Shown: piece after piece, positions 41,536 through 49,294 of the stretch
Layout of the letters: every line of letters begins with the position of its first letter
How positions within the stretch are numbered: the stretch's first letter is position 1
NCBI RefSeq assembly: GCF_000024345.1
Contig: NC_013729.1
Location: 5,952,001 to 6,016,000 of the forward strand
Length of the DNA: 64,000 nucleotides
From: Kribbella flavida DSM 17836
GTDB lineage: Bacteria > Actinomycetota > Actinomycetes > Propionibacteriales > Kribbellaceae
Direction of reading: 5' to 3'
The notes under the pieces: generated by a model
Database searches by the model: none
The model's input: only the letters and a program-made list of their open reading frames with translations
What the model was told of the DNA's origin: nothing
Translations under genes and position numbers: made by a program

Positions 41536-41903
41536 TTCTTGTCGCCTTTGCTGACGGTGTTGGTTCCGGCGCCCCGGGCGGCGCGGATGTAGTTGATGAC
41601 GTGGCGGCCGATCCGGACCCGCATGCCGGAGCCTTGGCAGCGCCCGCAGTACCGGTAGGCCTTGCCGAACGGCGATTTGTGCTTGCCCGCGCCGTTGCAG
41701 CGGCGGCAGCGGCCGAACGGCCAGATCAGGCAGGTGAGCAGGTAGAAGGCGATGACGCCGGTCACGATGAGTGTCACCGTGGCGGCTTGGGTGATGGTGT
41801 GGACGGTCACGGTCAGGTCGGCCGCCAGGGGCAGCGAGCCGCTACCCTGGCCGCTACTGTGGGTAGTGGCGGTGTGGGTAGAGGTAGCGAGGGTGCTGGA
41901 CAC
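41532..41903 (-). CDS. Membrane protein with DnaJ-type zinc motif
   Basis: A 123-residue protein with one hydrophobic helix (ATVTLIVTGVIAFYLLTCLIWPFG) followed by CRRCNGAGKHKSPFGKAYRYCGRCQGSG, a CxxCxGxG-type zinc-ribbon as in DnaJ, and a basic tail. The family recurs in AICE operons but its role is unknown; a membrane part of the transfer machinery is plausible. GTG start with GGAGGC upstream. It lies between the GGTAGCG array and the RRQRL-type gene. Confidence 0.68.
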   Translation of the reverse strand: MSSTLATSTHTATTHSSGQGSGSLPLAADLTVTVHTITQAATVTLIVTGVIAFYLLTCLIWPFGRCRRCNGAGKHKSPFGKAYRYCGRCQGSGMRVRIGRHVINYIRAARGAGTNTVSKGDKK

Positions 41904-42047
41904 GGAAAGCCTCCAGAGGGCTGTTTTTGGGCGTGAGGAGCCGGGGCCGCGACCCGCTACCTGCGGAGATACGGCCTGGTCAGGGTGGAGTTGTGGGGTA
42001 GCGGGACGGGTAGCGTTGCCGCTACCGGTAGCGCCTGGCGCGCTACC
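41840..42047. repeat. GGTAGCG/CGCTACC array, candidate clt (TraB recognition) locus
   Basis: Eight exact GGTAGCG or CGCTACC heptamers (starting 41840, 41883, 41955, 41997, 42009, 42020, 42027, 42041) and one CGCTAC (41852) lie in 208 bp, in both orientations, some as inverted pairs. By chance far fewer than one would be expected. The cluster borders the 3' end of the TraB-type gene. In Streptomyces conjugative plasmids, the clt locus with 8-bp TRS repeats bound by TraB lies in just such a position. Confidence 0.72.
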
Positions 42048-42077
42048 TCAGCCGTCCCGCCACTGCAGCCAGATTGG

Positions 42078-44321
42078 TTACGCTCCGTTGATGTTGTTGC
42101 GGCGCTCGATCGCGGCGCGGATGTCGTCGGCGCGGGCACCCTTGCGGTTCACGCCGTCGCGCTTGACGTCGCGGCTGGGGACCTTCAGCGCGCGGGCCTG
42201 TGCCGAGATCGCGTCGGGGGTGGTGCCGTCGTACTGCTCGGGCATCTGCTCGGCCAGCCGTCCGGCGATCGCCTCCCAGTGCGCGGCGGTGTCGGCACCG
42301 AGCACGGTGAGGATGTCGGCCAGCACGTCGCGGCTGGCCCGCTCGATCTGTTCCCCGGCCGCCTCGCCGGTCAACAGGTTCAGCGCCTCGCGCTGCTTGC
42401 GGGCGGCGGTCAGGATCTTGTCGGCGTCGGAGGCGTCGGCCAGGAACGTCCGCACGGTCGGGGTCGCATCCGTCGCGCCGTACAGGTAGCCGACGCCTTT
42501 GAACTTGTCCCCGACCGGCAGCGTGGAGGCGTCGTAGCCCTCGGAGTAGGCGTCGCCACCGAGCACGGCCATGGACACGTCGCGGTTGCCGCACTTGAGC
42601 GCGAATCGCACGGTGTGGTTGTCGCGGAACCGGTTGAACAGCCGCTGCACGTCACCGGCACCGACACCGGACGGCTTCTGCGAGCTGGACAGCAGCCAGA
42701 CACCGGCGCTGGGGCCGACGGCCTGGATCATCGACAGCTTGCGGGCGATCTGCTTGTTGACCTCCTGGTCCTCGGTCTCGAAGTACTTCTGGAACTCCTC
42801 CATCACCAGAATCCACACCCGCAGCTCGGGGTAGCGCGGGTCGCGGGCCAGCTCCTCGGTCAGCGTGCCGTTGGGGCACACCTCGACCGGCAGCGTGGTC
42901 AGCAGGTCGTTGACCTTGACGATGTGGTCGAGGACCTCGTCCAGGGCGGCCAGCAGGTGCCCGATCGGGTCGGAGTCGTTCACGTTCGGGACCTCACCGA
43001 AGATGATCCGGTGCGCGACCTTGCGGAACGCCAGCCAGTCCGGCGAGTTCTTGCCATCGGCAATGATCAGCTTCACGTGCGGGTCAAGGGCGGCGTGCAA
43101 GGCGATCAGGCGAGCCGAGAACGTCTTGCCCTTGCGGGGCTGCGCACCGACCAGCACCGAGAACCACGGCAGCGACAGCCACACCACGTTGCCGCGCTCG
43201 TCCAGGCCGAACCGGACCGGGTTCCACACCGAACGGCGCTTGCAGTCCAGCATGTCGGTACGCCCGGCCGGGATGCCCAGCGGGTCCACGTCAGCCACGA
43301 ACAGCTTGTGACGCCGCGACGATGAGTCGTCCGGGGACAGGAAAACCTGACGCTCGTGCACGTCCAGTCCCGACGCGATCTTCTCCCGGGCTTTCAGGGC
43401 GTCTGACCAGCCCAAACCCCACGGCAGATCGATCAGGACCTCGGTGCCGGTGTTGGACCGGTCCCGCGACATAGTGGACCCGAAGTTGACCTGCTTGTCG
43501 GTCTTGTCCGGGTTGCCCAAACCGGCCGCGTAGTAGGCACGCAACACGATGTCGGAGTTGAGCTTCCGGAACCGGGGCGCGACCACAGCGGTACCGACCA
43601 GAGTCTGACCAGCCGGGCGGCCGTAGTGCGCCAGCGCACCGACCGCACCGGCACCAGCAGCCAACAGAGCGGCCGTAGGAGCCATGTTCAGCGCGACCGG
43701 CGCACTAACGGCAAGGCCGATGTTCTGGGCCGCCAGAACGCCACCGCGCCACGCACGAGTTGCCTTGACCTGGCGGTGGATCTGGCTCCACTCCTTGAAG
43801 GCCTTTTCGTCAGCCGCCTTCTGGTGAAGGGTTTCCGCGCCCGGCACCCACCACCACCGGATCTGGTTACGGACCAGCCGCGTGAAGCCGCGCCCGGCGA
43901 ACCAGGCCAGCTTGATCCCGTACCAGGGCGAGCGGACCGCGTGGAACAGCGTCACGTGACCGGCCTGGGCCAGCGCCCGCGAGATCGTGCCGCGCAGGTT
44001 GCCCGGCAGCAGGTGCACCGGGATGATCGGCTGCCGCGCGCCTTCCTGGACCGGCACGGCCACACCGGGAACGTCCACCGGCACCAGGACCTTGCCGGTG
44101 GCCGGGTCGTCGTCGGTCAGGTCCTCGTCCAGAGCGACTTCGTAAGCGGTGTCCATCCGCTCGACGTCACCCGCCGACAGCGGGACCACCGCGCCGGCCG
44201 AATCGTCTCGGTCGCTGGCAGCGTCCCGGGTCGTGTCCTGCGGGGCGTCGTCGCGGCGGGCGCGGCGGGCCTCCAGGTCGATCGGCTCGGGCAGGTTCTC
44301 AGCGTGGTTCTCGGTCATCAC
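42078..44321 (-). CDS. traB: FtsK/SpoIIIE-type conjugative DNA translocase (TraB-like)
   Basis: A 747-residue ATPase that would pump double-stranded DNA between mycelial cells. It has membrane helices at about 195-240 (QNIGLAVSAPVALNMAPTAALLAAGAGAVGAL), Walker A GAQPRKGKTFSARLIALH, Walker B RVWILVMEEFQ, SSSQKPS sensor region and a C-terminal winged helix (EQYDGTTPDAISAQARALKVPSRDVKRDGVN), the part that binds TRS repeats in studied TraB proteins. The candidate TRS array lies 31 bp beyond its stop. Its start overlaps the Spd-like gene (ATGA). Confidence 0.92.
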   Translation of the reverse strand: MMTENHAENLPEPIDLEARRARRDDAPQDTTRDAASDRDDSAGAVVPLSAGDVERMDTAYEVALDEDLTDDDPATGKVLVPVDVPGVAVPVQEGARQPIIPVHLLPGNLRGTISRALAQAGHVTLFHAVRSPWYGIKLAWFAGRGFTRLVRNQIRWWWVPGAETLHQKAADEKAFKEWSQIHRQVKATRAWRGGVLAAQNIGLAVSAPVALNMAPTAALLAAGAGAVGALAHYGRPAGQTLVGTAVVAPRFRKLNSDIVLRAYYAAGLGNPDKTDKQVNFGSTMSRDRSNTGTEVLIDLPWGLGWSDALKAREKIASGLDVHERQVFLSPDDSSSRRHKLFVADVDPLGIPAGRTDMLDCKRRSVWNPVRFGLDERGNVVWLSLPWFSVLVGAQPRKGKTFSARLIALHAALDPHVKLIIADGKNSPDWLAFRKVAHRIIFGEVPNVNDSDPIGHLLAALDEVLDHIVKVNDLLTTLPVEVCPNGTLTEELARDPRYPELRVWILVMEEFQKYFETEDQEVNKQIARKLSMIQAVGPSAGVWLLSSSQKPSGVGAGDVQRLFNRFRDNHTVRFALKCGNRDVSMAVLGGDAYSEGYDASTLPVGDKFKGVGYLYGATDATPTVRTFLADASDADKILTAARKQREALNLLTGEAAGEQIERASRDVLADILTVLGADTAAHWEAIAGRLAEQMPEQYDGTTPDAISAQARALKVPSRDVKRDGVNRKGARADDIRAAIERRNNINGA

Positions 44322-45175
44322 TTGTCCCCGTTCTCGATCGCCGGGCGGGTGGTCTGCGGTGCGGTGTCAGGGGCGTGGATCAGGTGGGCCAGCGCGGCAC
44401 CCATGCCGAGCACGGCCACCGGCAGGCAGGCGACGACGGTGGTGATCTGCCAGGGCGCTTGAGTGACCCCGGCCGCCTCGAGCAGGTGGTAGGCAACCTG
44501 ACCCAGCGCGCCCAGCACGAGCGCGGACAGAGCGGACACCTTGGCGAACTTGCGTGCCTTGGCCGGGACCCGGCCGGACAGCCAGACCCGCAGCGCGAAC
44601 GCGGCGTAGGTCTCGACCCCGATCGGCAAGGTGATCGCGGAGTTGATGGTGAAGTTGTCCGCGATGCCGGGCAGCGGGTGGACCACGCCGAACCCGGTCA
44701 GCTCACCGAGACCGACCCAGCCGGACCAGACCGCGACGAACGCGGGCAGCGCCAGCAGCAGAACCGGCCAGGAACGGACCGGCTTGCCGTCGTCCAGGCC
44801 AGCCGCGGGGACTACCTCAGCCGGGCCGGTCTGGGCGGCCGAGGCCGGGTCCGTGTGCGGCGTGACCTGCGGAGATGCCCCCTCCTCCGGCGCGGGGGGC
44901 ATCCCCCCACGCTCGCCGTCAGGCGCGGACTGGTCCAGGCTCGGCACGGCGTGCAGGTGAGACTCAGCCGGGCTGTCGGTGGACTCCGGCGCGGCGGCCG
45001 GGGCGGGCTCGGTCAGCGCGTCCAGGACCGTACGGGCCTTGTCCGCGCCGATCCGGAACTCCTTCATTAGCCGGTTGCGGGACGGCAGCTTGCCCAGGTC
45101 GGTAGCGAGCTTGCGGGCGGCCGGGATCAGGTCCTCAGCCGGAACCGGGTAGGTGGTGCGAAGCGGGGTGCTCAT
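44318..45175 (-). CDS. Spd-like (DUF2637-type) membrane protein
   Basis: A 285-residue protein: a wHTH-like N-terminus (IPAARKLATDLGKLPSRNRLMKEFRIGADKARTVLDAL), a Pro/Ala/Glu-rich linker, then four transmembrane helices (VLLLALPAFVAVWSGWVGLGEL, TINSAITLPIGVETYAAFALRVWL, VSALSALVLGALGQVAYHLLEA, TTVVACLPVAVLGMGAALAHLI). The membrane half matches DUF2637/Spd proteins that aid intramycelial spread of Streptomyces plasmids. Chained by 4-base overlaps both to the preceding small gene and to traB. Confidence 0.8.
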   Translation of the reverse strand: MSTPLRTTYPVPAEDLIPAARKLATDLGKLPSRNRLMKEFRIGADKARTVLDALTEPAPAAAPESTDSPAESHLHAVPSLDQSAPDGERGGMPPAPEEGASPQVTPHTDPASAAQTGPAEVVPAAGLDDGKPVRSWPVLLLALPAFVAVWSGWVGLGELTGFGVVHPLPGIADNFTINSAITLPIGVETYAAFALRVWLSGRVPAKARKFAKVSALSALVLGALGQVAYHLLEAAGVTQAPWQITTVVACLPVAVLGMGAALAHLIHAPDTAPQTTRPAIENGDK

Positions 45176-45393
45176 CGCGAACCACCGCCGTGCAACTCGA
45201 CAGCGACCCAGGACCGAGCCTGCTGGAACGTCGGACGGACGGCGACGGGAACGCCGAACCGCCACACCACCCATGCCGACCCGAGCACAACGCGCGGGTG
45301 CGGCAGGTGCACGAGGTCGTAGCCCTCGACCTGCCAGTGGCCCGTATCGACGCAACGAGCTTCGAGCCCGCCGTGTTCACTGTGCGCGCTCAT
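45172..45393 (-). CDS. Small AICE hypothetical protein (73 residues)
   Basis: Not recognised. The product is MSAHSEHGGLEARCVDTGHW... and ends SWVAVELHGGGSR; hydrophilic start with a central hydrophobic stretch (VVLGSAWVVWRFGVPVAV). It overlaps both neighbours by four bases (ATGA), so it is almost certainly translated within the transfer operon. Confidence 0.62.
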   Translation of the reverse strand: MSAHSEHGGLEARCVDTGHWQVEGYDLVHLPHPRVVLGSAWVVWRFGVPVAVRPTFQQARSWVAVELHGGGSR

Positions 45394-45638
45394 GCCACGA
45401 CCTCCGAATCCGCGTTGTGGTCGGCCAGCTCGCGACTGACGGCCAGTACGCGGCGCTCGGCGCGGCGGACGCGGCGGCGGTCCAGAACCGACGGCGACGG
45501 ACCGGCGTTGTGGTAGGCGATCTGGGCGTCAAGCAGGTCCAGTTCGGCGGCGATCAACGGCCACTCCAGCTCGATCCCGGCCAGGTCAGCAGCGCTCGGC
45601 TCTTCGTCAGCGACGGCCGAAAGGTAGATGATGCTCAC
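45390..45638 (-). CDS. DUF6284-like protein, first gene of the transfer operon
   Basis: An 82-residue protein: VSIIYLSAVADEEPSAADLA then GIELEWPLIAAELDLLDAQI and RRRVRRAERRVLAVSRELAD. The EWPLIAAELDLLDAQI...RRAERRVLA pattern matches the small DUF6284 proteins frequent in actinobacterial plasmids. GTG start with GGAGGAG upstream; longer upstream extension would cross the operators. It starts the leftward operon controlled from the 45.73-45.78 kb region. Confidence 0.72.
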   Translation of the reverse strand: MSIIYLSAVADEEPSAADLAGIELEWPLIAAELDLLDAQIAYHNAGPSPSVLDRRRVRRAERRVLAVSRELADHNADSEVVA

Positions 45639-45734
45639 GGGTTGTGCTCCTCCATGCGATGGGCTTGTGCGACCCGAGACGCCTCGGTGGTGCCAGCCAC
45701 CGGGGCGTCGCTTTGCGGGACGATGAGCGCTGAA

Positions 45735-45776
45735 TACAGCACCCACGCTGTACAGCTTTACAGCGATTGCGCTGTA
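45735..45776. promoter_or_regulatory. Tandem TACAGC-N6-GCTGTA operators upstream of the transfer operon
   Basis: Two 18-bp sites of the form TACAGC-N6-GCTGTA (45735-45752 and 45759-45776) are 6 bp apart, centres 24 bp apart; a third half-site (TACAGC 45751-45756) overlaps the first. Half-sites begin every 12 bp. They lie about 100 bp upstream of the leftward operon, beside TTGCAA (45782-45777), a possible -35. They look like binding sites for a dimeric repressor. Confidence 0.7.
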
Positions 45777-45893
45777 TTGCAAGACTGGGTGCGTCGGCAT
45801 GTCTCAACTGTGCTGGGCCGCCGACCCGTGATGAACTGACCGGCGGTACGGGTTAGATCCAGTGAGTAGCGACGCGGAGGAGGTGACTGAGCG

Positions 45894-47009
45894 GTGGGTC
45901 GAGGGCAAACCCTCACTGGCTTGCAGGGTTCGGACGACGTGCCCGAGCTGGGTGTCGTATCCGGCTACCTGCTCAAGCTCATTCGCGGATCGCTCGGGTG
46001 CACCCAAGTGGAGCTAGCCGAGCGGCTCGGCGTGGATGACAACACGGTGCAGGGCTGGGAGAGCGGCAGGCGGCCACTGTCGGCGCTACGTGCTGTCGAC
46101 CTGAGCAGACTCTCTCAGCGGCTGACTCTGCTCGGTGCGCCAGCGGTTGCCACTAGTCTGCTAGCGACGGCAATCGAGGCTGACGGCTTCCTGACGACCG
46201 CGATTCGGGCAGGTAGCGCGGAAATACCAATCTGGGAGAATCCCCTAGCTAGCAGCGTTCACCGCCGCAGTTTCGTCGCGTTGGTTACGTGGCCATTTAC
46301 GGGCATCGTTCCGTCAACAGTTCGCCACCTGCCAATTCCGAAGGGCCGCGGTCCGGTTGCCGACAGACCGCAACTCTCAAGAGCGATGCAGCGGCTGTTC
46401 TTCGACCAAATGCTGACTTCTGCTGAGATCGCCGGTCATCAGGCGACTCTGCTTAGGCGGCAGGCCACTTACTTGCTGGCATTTGACGATCGAAAGGAAT
46501 CTGCACAGTGGCTCGCGAGGGAACATCGGCGCACAGCAGCACGTGCTATAGATGAGCGCGATTTGCCCTCCGGGATTTTAAGCCGCACAGCATCATTGGC
46601 AATTGCCAGACAAGGGGACTTGGATCCGGTTCGCCACTTCATTCAGGGAACACTTGCAGATAACAATCAAACCCTCGCCAGCCTCACCTACTGGGCGTAT
46701 TGGCTCGGTGAGATACCTGAGACCTTTAGCGATGACGGAGAAATGGTTGAGCTGGGAGCTCGATCCTGGTCAGGCCACCGTCTAATAGAACACCTAATTA
46801 CGCACCTAGACGATCCACGCAACGCCGAGATGAACATTCACAGCCTGCTTTGCCTCGTCATGGCCAGAAAGGAACTTCTTGAATCAGACGCCGATCTGCG
46901 CCAGCGGACCGCCCTCGCTATCGAGCGCGCGGACACCAACGAACTTGGCCGGCATGCACGAACTGAACTGGCAAACCTACGCTTCGCGACGCAACTCGCT
47001 GGGCGCTAA
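45894..47009 (+). CDS. XRE-family regulator with long C-terminal domain
   Basis: A 371-residue protein. Residues 20-75 are an XRE HTH (YLLKLIRGSLGCTQVELAERLGVDDNTVQGWESGRRPLSALRAVDLSRL); the rest is a helical domain with RAMQRLFFDQMLTSAEIAGHQATLLRRQATYLLAFD and AREHRRTAARAIDERDLPSGILSRTA, not assigned to a family. Proteins of this kind precede HD-domain genes in several AICEs and may control excision or transfer. Clearly more A/T-rich than host genes after about residue 100. GTG start with GGAGGAGG about ten bases upstream. The HD gene follows after 14 bp. Confidence 0.75.
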   Translation: MGRGQTLTGLQGSDDVPELGVVSGYLLKLIRGSLGCTQVELAERLGVDDNTVQGWESGRRPLSALRAVDLSRLSQRLTLLGAPAVATSLLATAIEADGFLTTAIRAGSAEIPIWENPLASSVHRRSFVALVTWPFTGIVPSTVRHLPIPKGRGPVADRPQLSRAMQRLFFDQMLTSAEIAGHQATLLRRQATYLLAFDDRKESAQWLAREHRRTAARAIDERDLPSGILSRTASLAIARQGDLDPVRHFIQGTLADNNQTLASLTYWAYWLGEIPETFSDDGEMVELGARSWSGHRLIEHLITHLDDPRNAEMNIHSLLCLVMARKELLESDADLRQRTALAIERADTNELGRHARTELANLRFATQLAGR

Positions 47010-47023
47010 CGAAGGGGTCGCGA

Positions 47024-47599
47024 ATGACTGAAGACAAGAGCCAGAAGGAAGCAGCGGCGATCGCTGCCTTCGCTTTCGAGATGGGGGTTTTGAAGCGGCA
47101 GCGGCGATCCGGCTGGTGGCACGCTGGGGTCCGCGACCCCGAGTCGATCGCCGAACACAGCCTACGAGTCGCGCAGCTTGCGGGCCTTATTGCCGCCGCC
47201 GAAGGTGGCGACCCTGCCAAGGCGGCATACATGGCCATCTGGCACGACTCGCAGGAGACGCGCATTGGTGATATTCCGCATAGCGCCCGCCCCTACGTAC
47301 AGGCAACCGGAAACGAAGCGATCACGGCGGACCAGGTCGCCGGTATGGCTGAGCCTTTGGCGAACTCAGTGATTCAGGCTGTCGAAGAGTACGAAGCAAA
47401 GACATCACTGGAAGCAATCTGTGCGCGCGATGCCGACAAACTGGAGTGTCTGATCCAGGCCGTCGAGTACCAGGACTTAGGCGTCAAGCGGGTGCAAAGC
47501 TGGATTGACTCATCCCGCGCAGCCCTGAAGACGCAAACCGCAATCCGCGTCGCAGATGCCGCACTGACCATTTCCCCGCTTAGCTGGCGAGAGAATTAA
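47024..47599 (+). CDS. HD-domain phosphohydrolase (YfbR/HDDC2-like)
   Basis: A 191-residue HD protein: FEMGVLKRQRRSGWWHAGVRDPESIAEHSLRVAQLAGLIA then YMAIWHDSQETRIGDIPHSARPYV and ARDADKLECLIQAVEYQDLGV, containing the H...HD...D metal set of 5'-nucleotidase-like HD enzymes. May hydrolyse a (deoxy)nucleotide; within the element it could tune nucleotide pools or signalling, which is inference. Follows the XRE gene in operon with GAAGGGG upstream; A/T-rich codon use. Confidence 0.82.
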   Translation: MTEDKSQKEAAAIAAFAFEMGVLKRQRRSGWWHAGVRDPESIAEHSLRVAQLAGLIAAAEGGDPAKAAYMAIWHDSQETRIGDIPHSARPYVQATGNEAITADQVAGMAEPLANSVIQAVEEYEAKTSLEAICARDADKLECLIQAVEYQDLGVKRVQSWIDSSRAALKTQTAIRVADAALTISPLSWREN

Positions 47600-47601
47600 T
47601 T

Positions 47602-47817
47602 ATGGACGCCGAGAAGCCCGACCTTCCAACCGACTGGTGGATGACTGAGGACGTCGCTACATTCCTCGGCATCTCGGAATCGACCGTGCGTTCGTACGTC
47701 GCAAGGAACCAGATTCCTGCGCCTGATCGGATGTTCGGTCGGTCGCCGGGCTGGAAGCCGAAGACAATCCAAGCATGGCACGCAACTCGACCACGAAAAT
47801 CAAGCACGAAGAATTGA
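47602..47817 (+). CDS. Excisionase/RDF-like helix-turn-helix protein
   Basis: A 71-residue MerR/HTH_17-type protein: DWWMTEDVATFLGISESTVRSYVARNQIPAPDRMFGRSPGWKPKTIQAWHATRPRK. Small proteins of this fold serve as excisionases or recombination directionality factors in actinobacterial elements. Its ATG lies two bases after the HD gene's stop, so it is the third gene of the XRE-HD unit. Its partner would be the serine integrase at the other end, adjacent once the element is circular. That role is inferred. Confidence 0.7.
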   Translation: MDAEKPDLPTDWWMTEDVATFLGISESTVRSYVARNQIPAPDRMFGRSPGWKPKTIQAWHATRPRKSSTKN

Positions 47818-47828
47818 CGTGGAGAGAT

Positions 47829-47866
47829 TCCCCGCCGTCGAGGGGAAAGACGATCGACGACGGGGA
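47829..47866. terminator. Bidirectional terminator at the end of the XRE-HD-HTH unit
   Basis: A 13-bp inverted repeat with one mismatch (tccccgccgtcga / tcgacgacgggga) and a 12-base loop, between the rightward HTH gene and the leftward cargo gene. Confidence 0.65.
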
Positions 47867-47889
47867 GCAAGGATTTCTGCTTTCCGTGA

Positions 47890-49281
47890 CTAGTCGTTGT
47901 CTCTTCCGGGTCTCGACCAGGTGAGATGTTCGCCATGCTGTTGCGCACACTCCAGGCGAACTTCTCCCTCGAACACGTGATTCACCCCACGAGCAGTGAC
48001 CCGCCATTGCGCAACGATCGTGTCGGTGTGATCGTCGGTCACCACCGCCAAGAGCTCGCCAGCGACCTCCCTGCTTTTCGGTCGCAAGTCCCCCACATCC
48101 CACGTCAGGATCATCCCGGCATCGCTCTCCTCGATGTCGAAACCGATCGGAATTGCTACCGGCGTGGCCGCAGTGAGCCGACCGAAGTTGGCGGCAGCGA
48201 ATCGACCAAAATCATAGGGGCTTAAACTTCCCCATTTCGCGGGAGGATCAGGCAGTAAAGTGAAGGGCTTGAAACCGCCGCCGTGGTCACAATACTCAGT
48301 ATCTGACGCCATTAACACGAGAACGCCGGGCGGGAAGTGAACCTGCATCCGCACCGCCACCAGGTACTGCTCTGATTCATTGCGAATTGCAAGTTTACCC
48401 CGAGCTAATTCATGCCTGAAGAATTCCGTGGCGACCGAGCGGCACCCCGCTAACGCCTCATCTCGCCATTCCTCCACCGCCTGCCGGAATTGATCCGGCG
48501 TGCGCTCGTCCTGCCTGCCGAGCATTGCATCCAGTTGGAAGCTGTACGGCAGCGCATTCTGCGAACGAGTTGACAACGGCTTAAGGAGTTCTTTTGCCTT
48601 CTGCTCGATATCAATCGATAGGAGATCTATGACCGACGCTGAATCGACTCGGTCGAATTTCTCTTCGTACTCAACGCTAATCTCGGCACCACGGCTCGGT
48701 GATCTATCACGCCGCCTCTCAAGATTGGCTAGATCATGGCTTGTTGCGGGCCGAGTCTTTCCAGGGACGCGGATGAACACATCACCGTCTCGCACGGTGA
48801 GGTTCCCATCCACATCGGAGTATTCCTTCCGGCAAGCGTGGATTCGATCTCCCCATTGCGGCGGGTCCACAATCACAGCCATCACCAGCCCGGTCGGATG
48901 GTCGATGAACATGTAATCCCATTTAGGCCCGTCATCCCCGAGGTAGGGCTGAAGCGCATCATGCAGGACGGCTCCATCAACGCGCTCTGCACCGACCACG
49001 CGCTCCGCACCAGCTGGCGCCTGACCATCCAGTCCAACTAGAACCACGCCGTAGCCGCCGAGATGTTTAGCGGCAGCATCTGGCATTCGATTTGCGAGTC
49101 CCAGGATCGGCCGCGCCAGCGTCACGGCGGAACGCTTACGTTCCGATTTAGCAGCAAGCGGAAGCGTGCCCTTGAGTTCGAACCAGTCGACCTCAGAGAG
49201 ATCCCCGAGCGTCCGTGCGTGATCGATAAGCGCAAACCAACTCGCATTGCCCGCCGGTAGACGGCTGAAGTCAACTTCCAC
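47890..49281 (-). CDS. AlbA_2/Schlafen-like hypothetical protein (cargo)
   Basis: A 463-residue protein of unknown function. The N-terminal 160 residues (LSEVDWFELKGTLPLAAKSERKRSAVTLARPILGLANRMPDAAAKHLGGYGVVLVGLDGQ) have the E-W-x-E-x-K and A-N-...-G-G-x-x-V-x-G-V layout of AlbA_2/Schlafen-type domains, found in several nucleic-acid-acting and defence proteins. The rest is not recognised. It is A/T-richer than host genes. Its GTG lies only 13 bp after the stop of ychF, same strand, leaving no room for its own promoter in the integrated state; ychF transcription probably reads into it. Confidence 0.6.
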   Translation of the reverse strand: MEVDFSRLPAGNASWFALIDHARTLGDLSEVDWFELKGTLPLAAKSERKRSAVTLARPILGLANRMPDAAAKHLGGYGVVLVGLDGQAPAGAERVVGAERVDGAVLHDALQPYLGDDGPKWDYMFIDHPTGLVMAVIVDPPQWGDRIHACRKEYSDVDGNLTVRDGDVFIRVPGKTRPATSHDLANLERRRDRSPSRGAEISVEYEEKFDRVDSASVIDLLSIDIEQKAKELLKPLSTRSQNALPYSFQLDAMLGRQDERTPDQFRQAVEEWRDEALAGCRSVATEFFRHELARGKLAIRNESEQYLVAVRMQVHFPPGVLVLMASDTEYCDHGGGFKPFTLLPDPPAKWGSLSPYDFGRFAAANFGRLTAATPVAIPIGFDIEESDAGMILTWDVGDLRPKSREVAGELLAVVTDDHTDTIVAQWRVTARGVNHVFEGEVRLECAQQHGEHLTWSRPGRDND

Positions 49282-49294
49282 CCGCGTGCCCCGC

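Noticed and set aside
41840-42047. CRISPR array or riboswitch in the GGTAGCG region
   Set aside because: The motifs are only 7 bp, occur in both orientations and have irregular spacing; no conserved leader or aptamer is seen.
45804-46007. A small minus-strand gene overlapping the start of the XRE regulator
   Set aside because: It has no ribosome-binding site or recognised domain, and the strong XRE HTH lies on the opposite strand.
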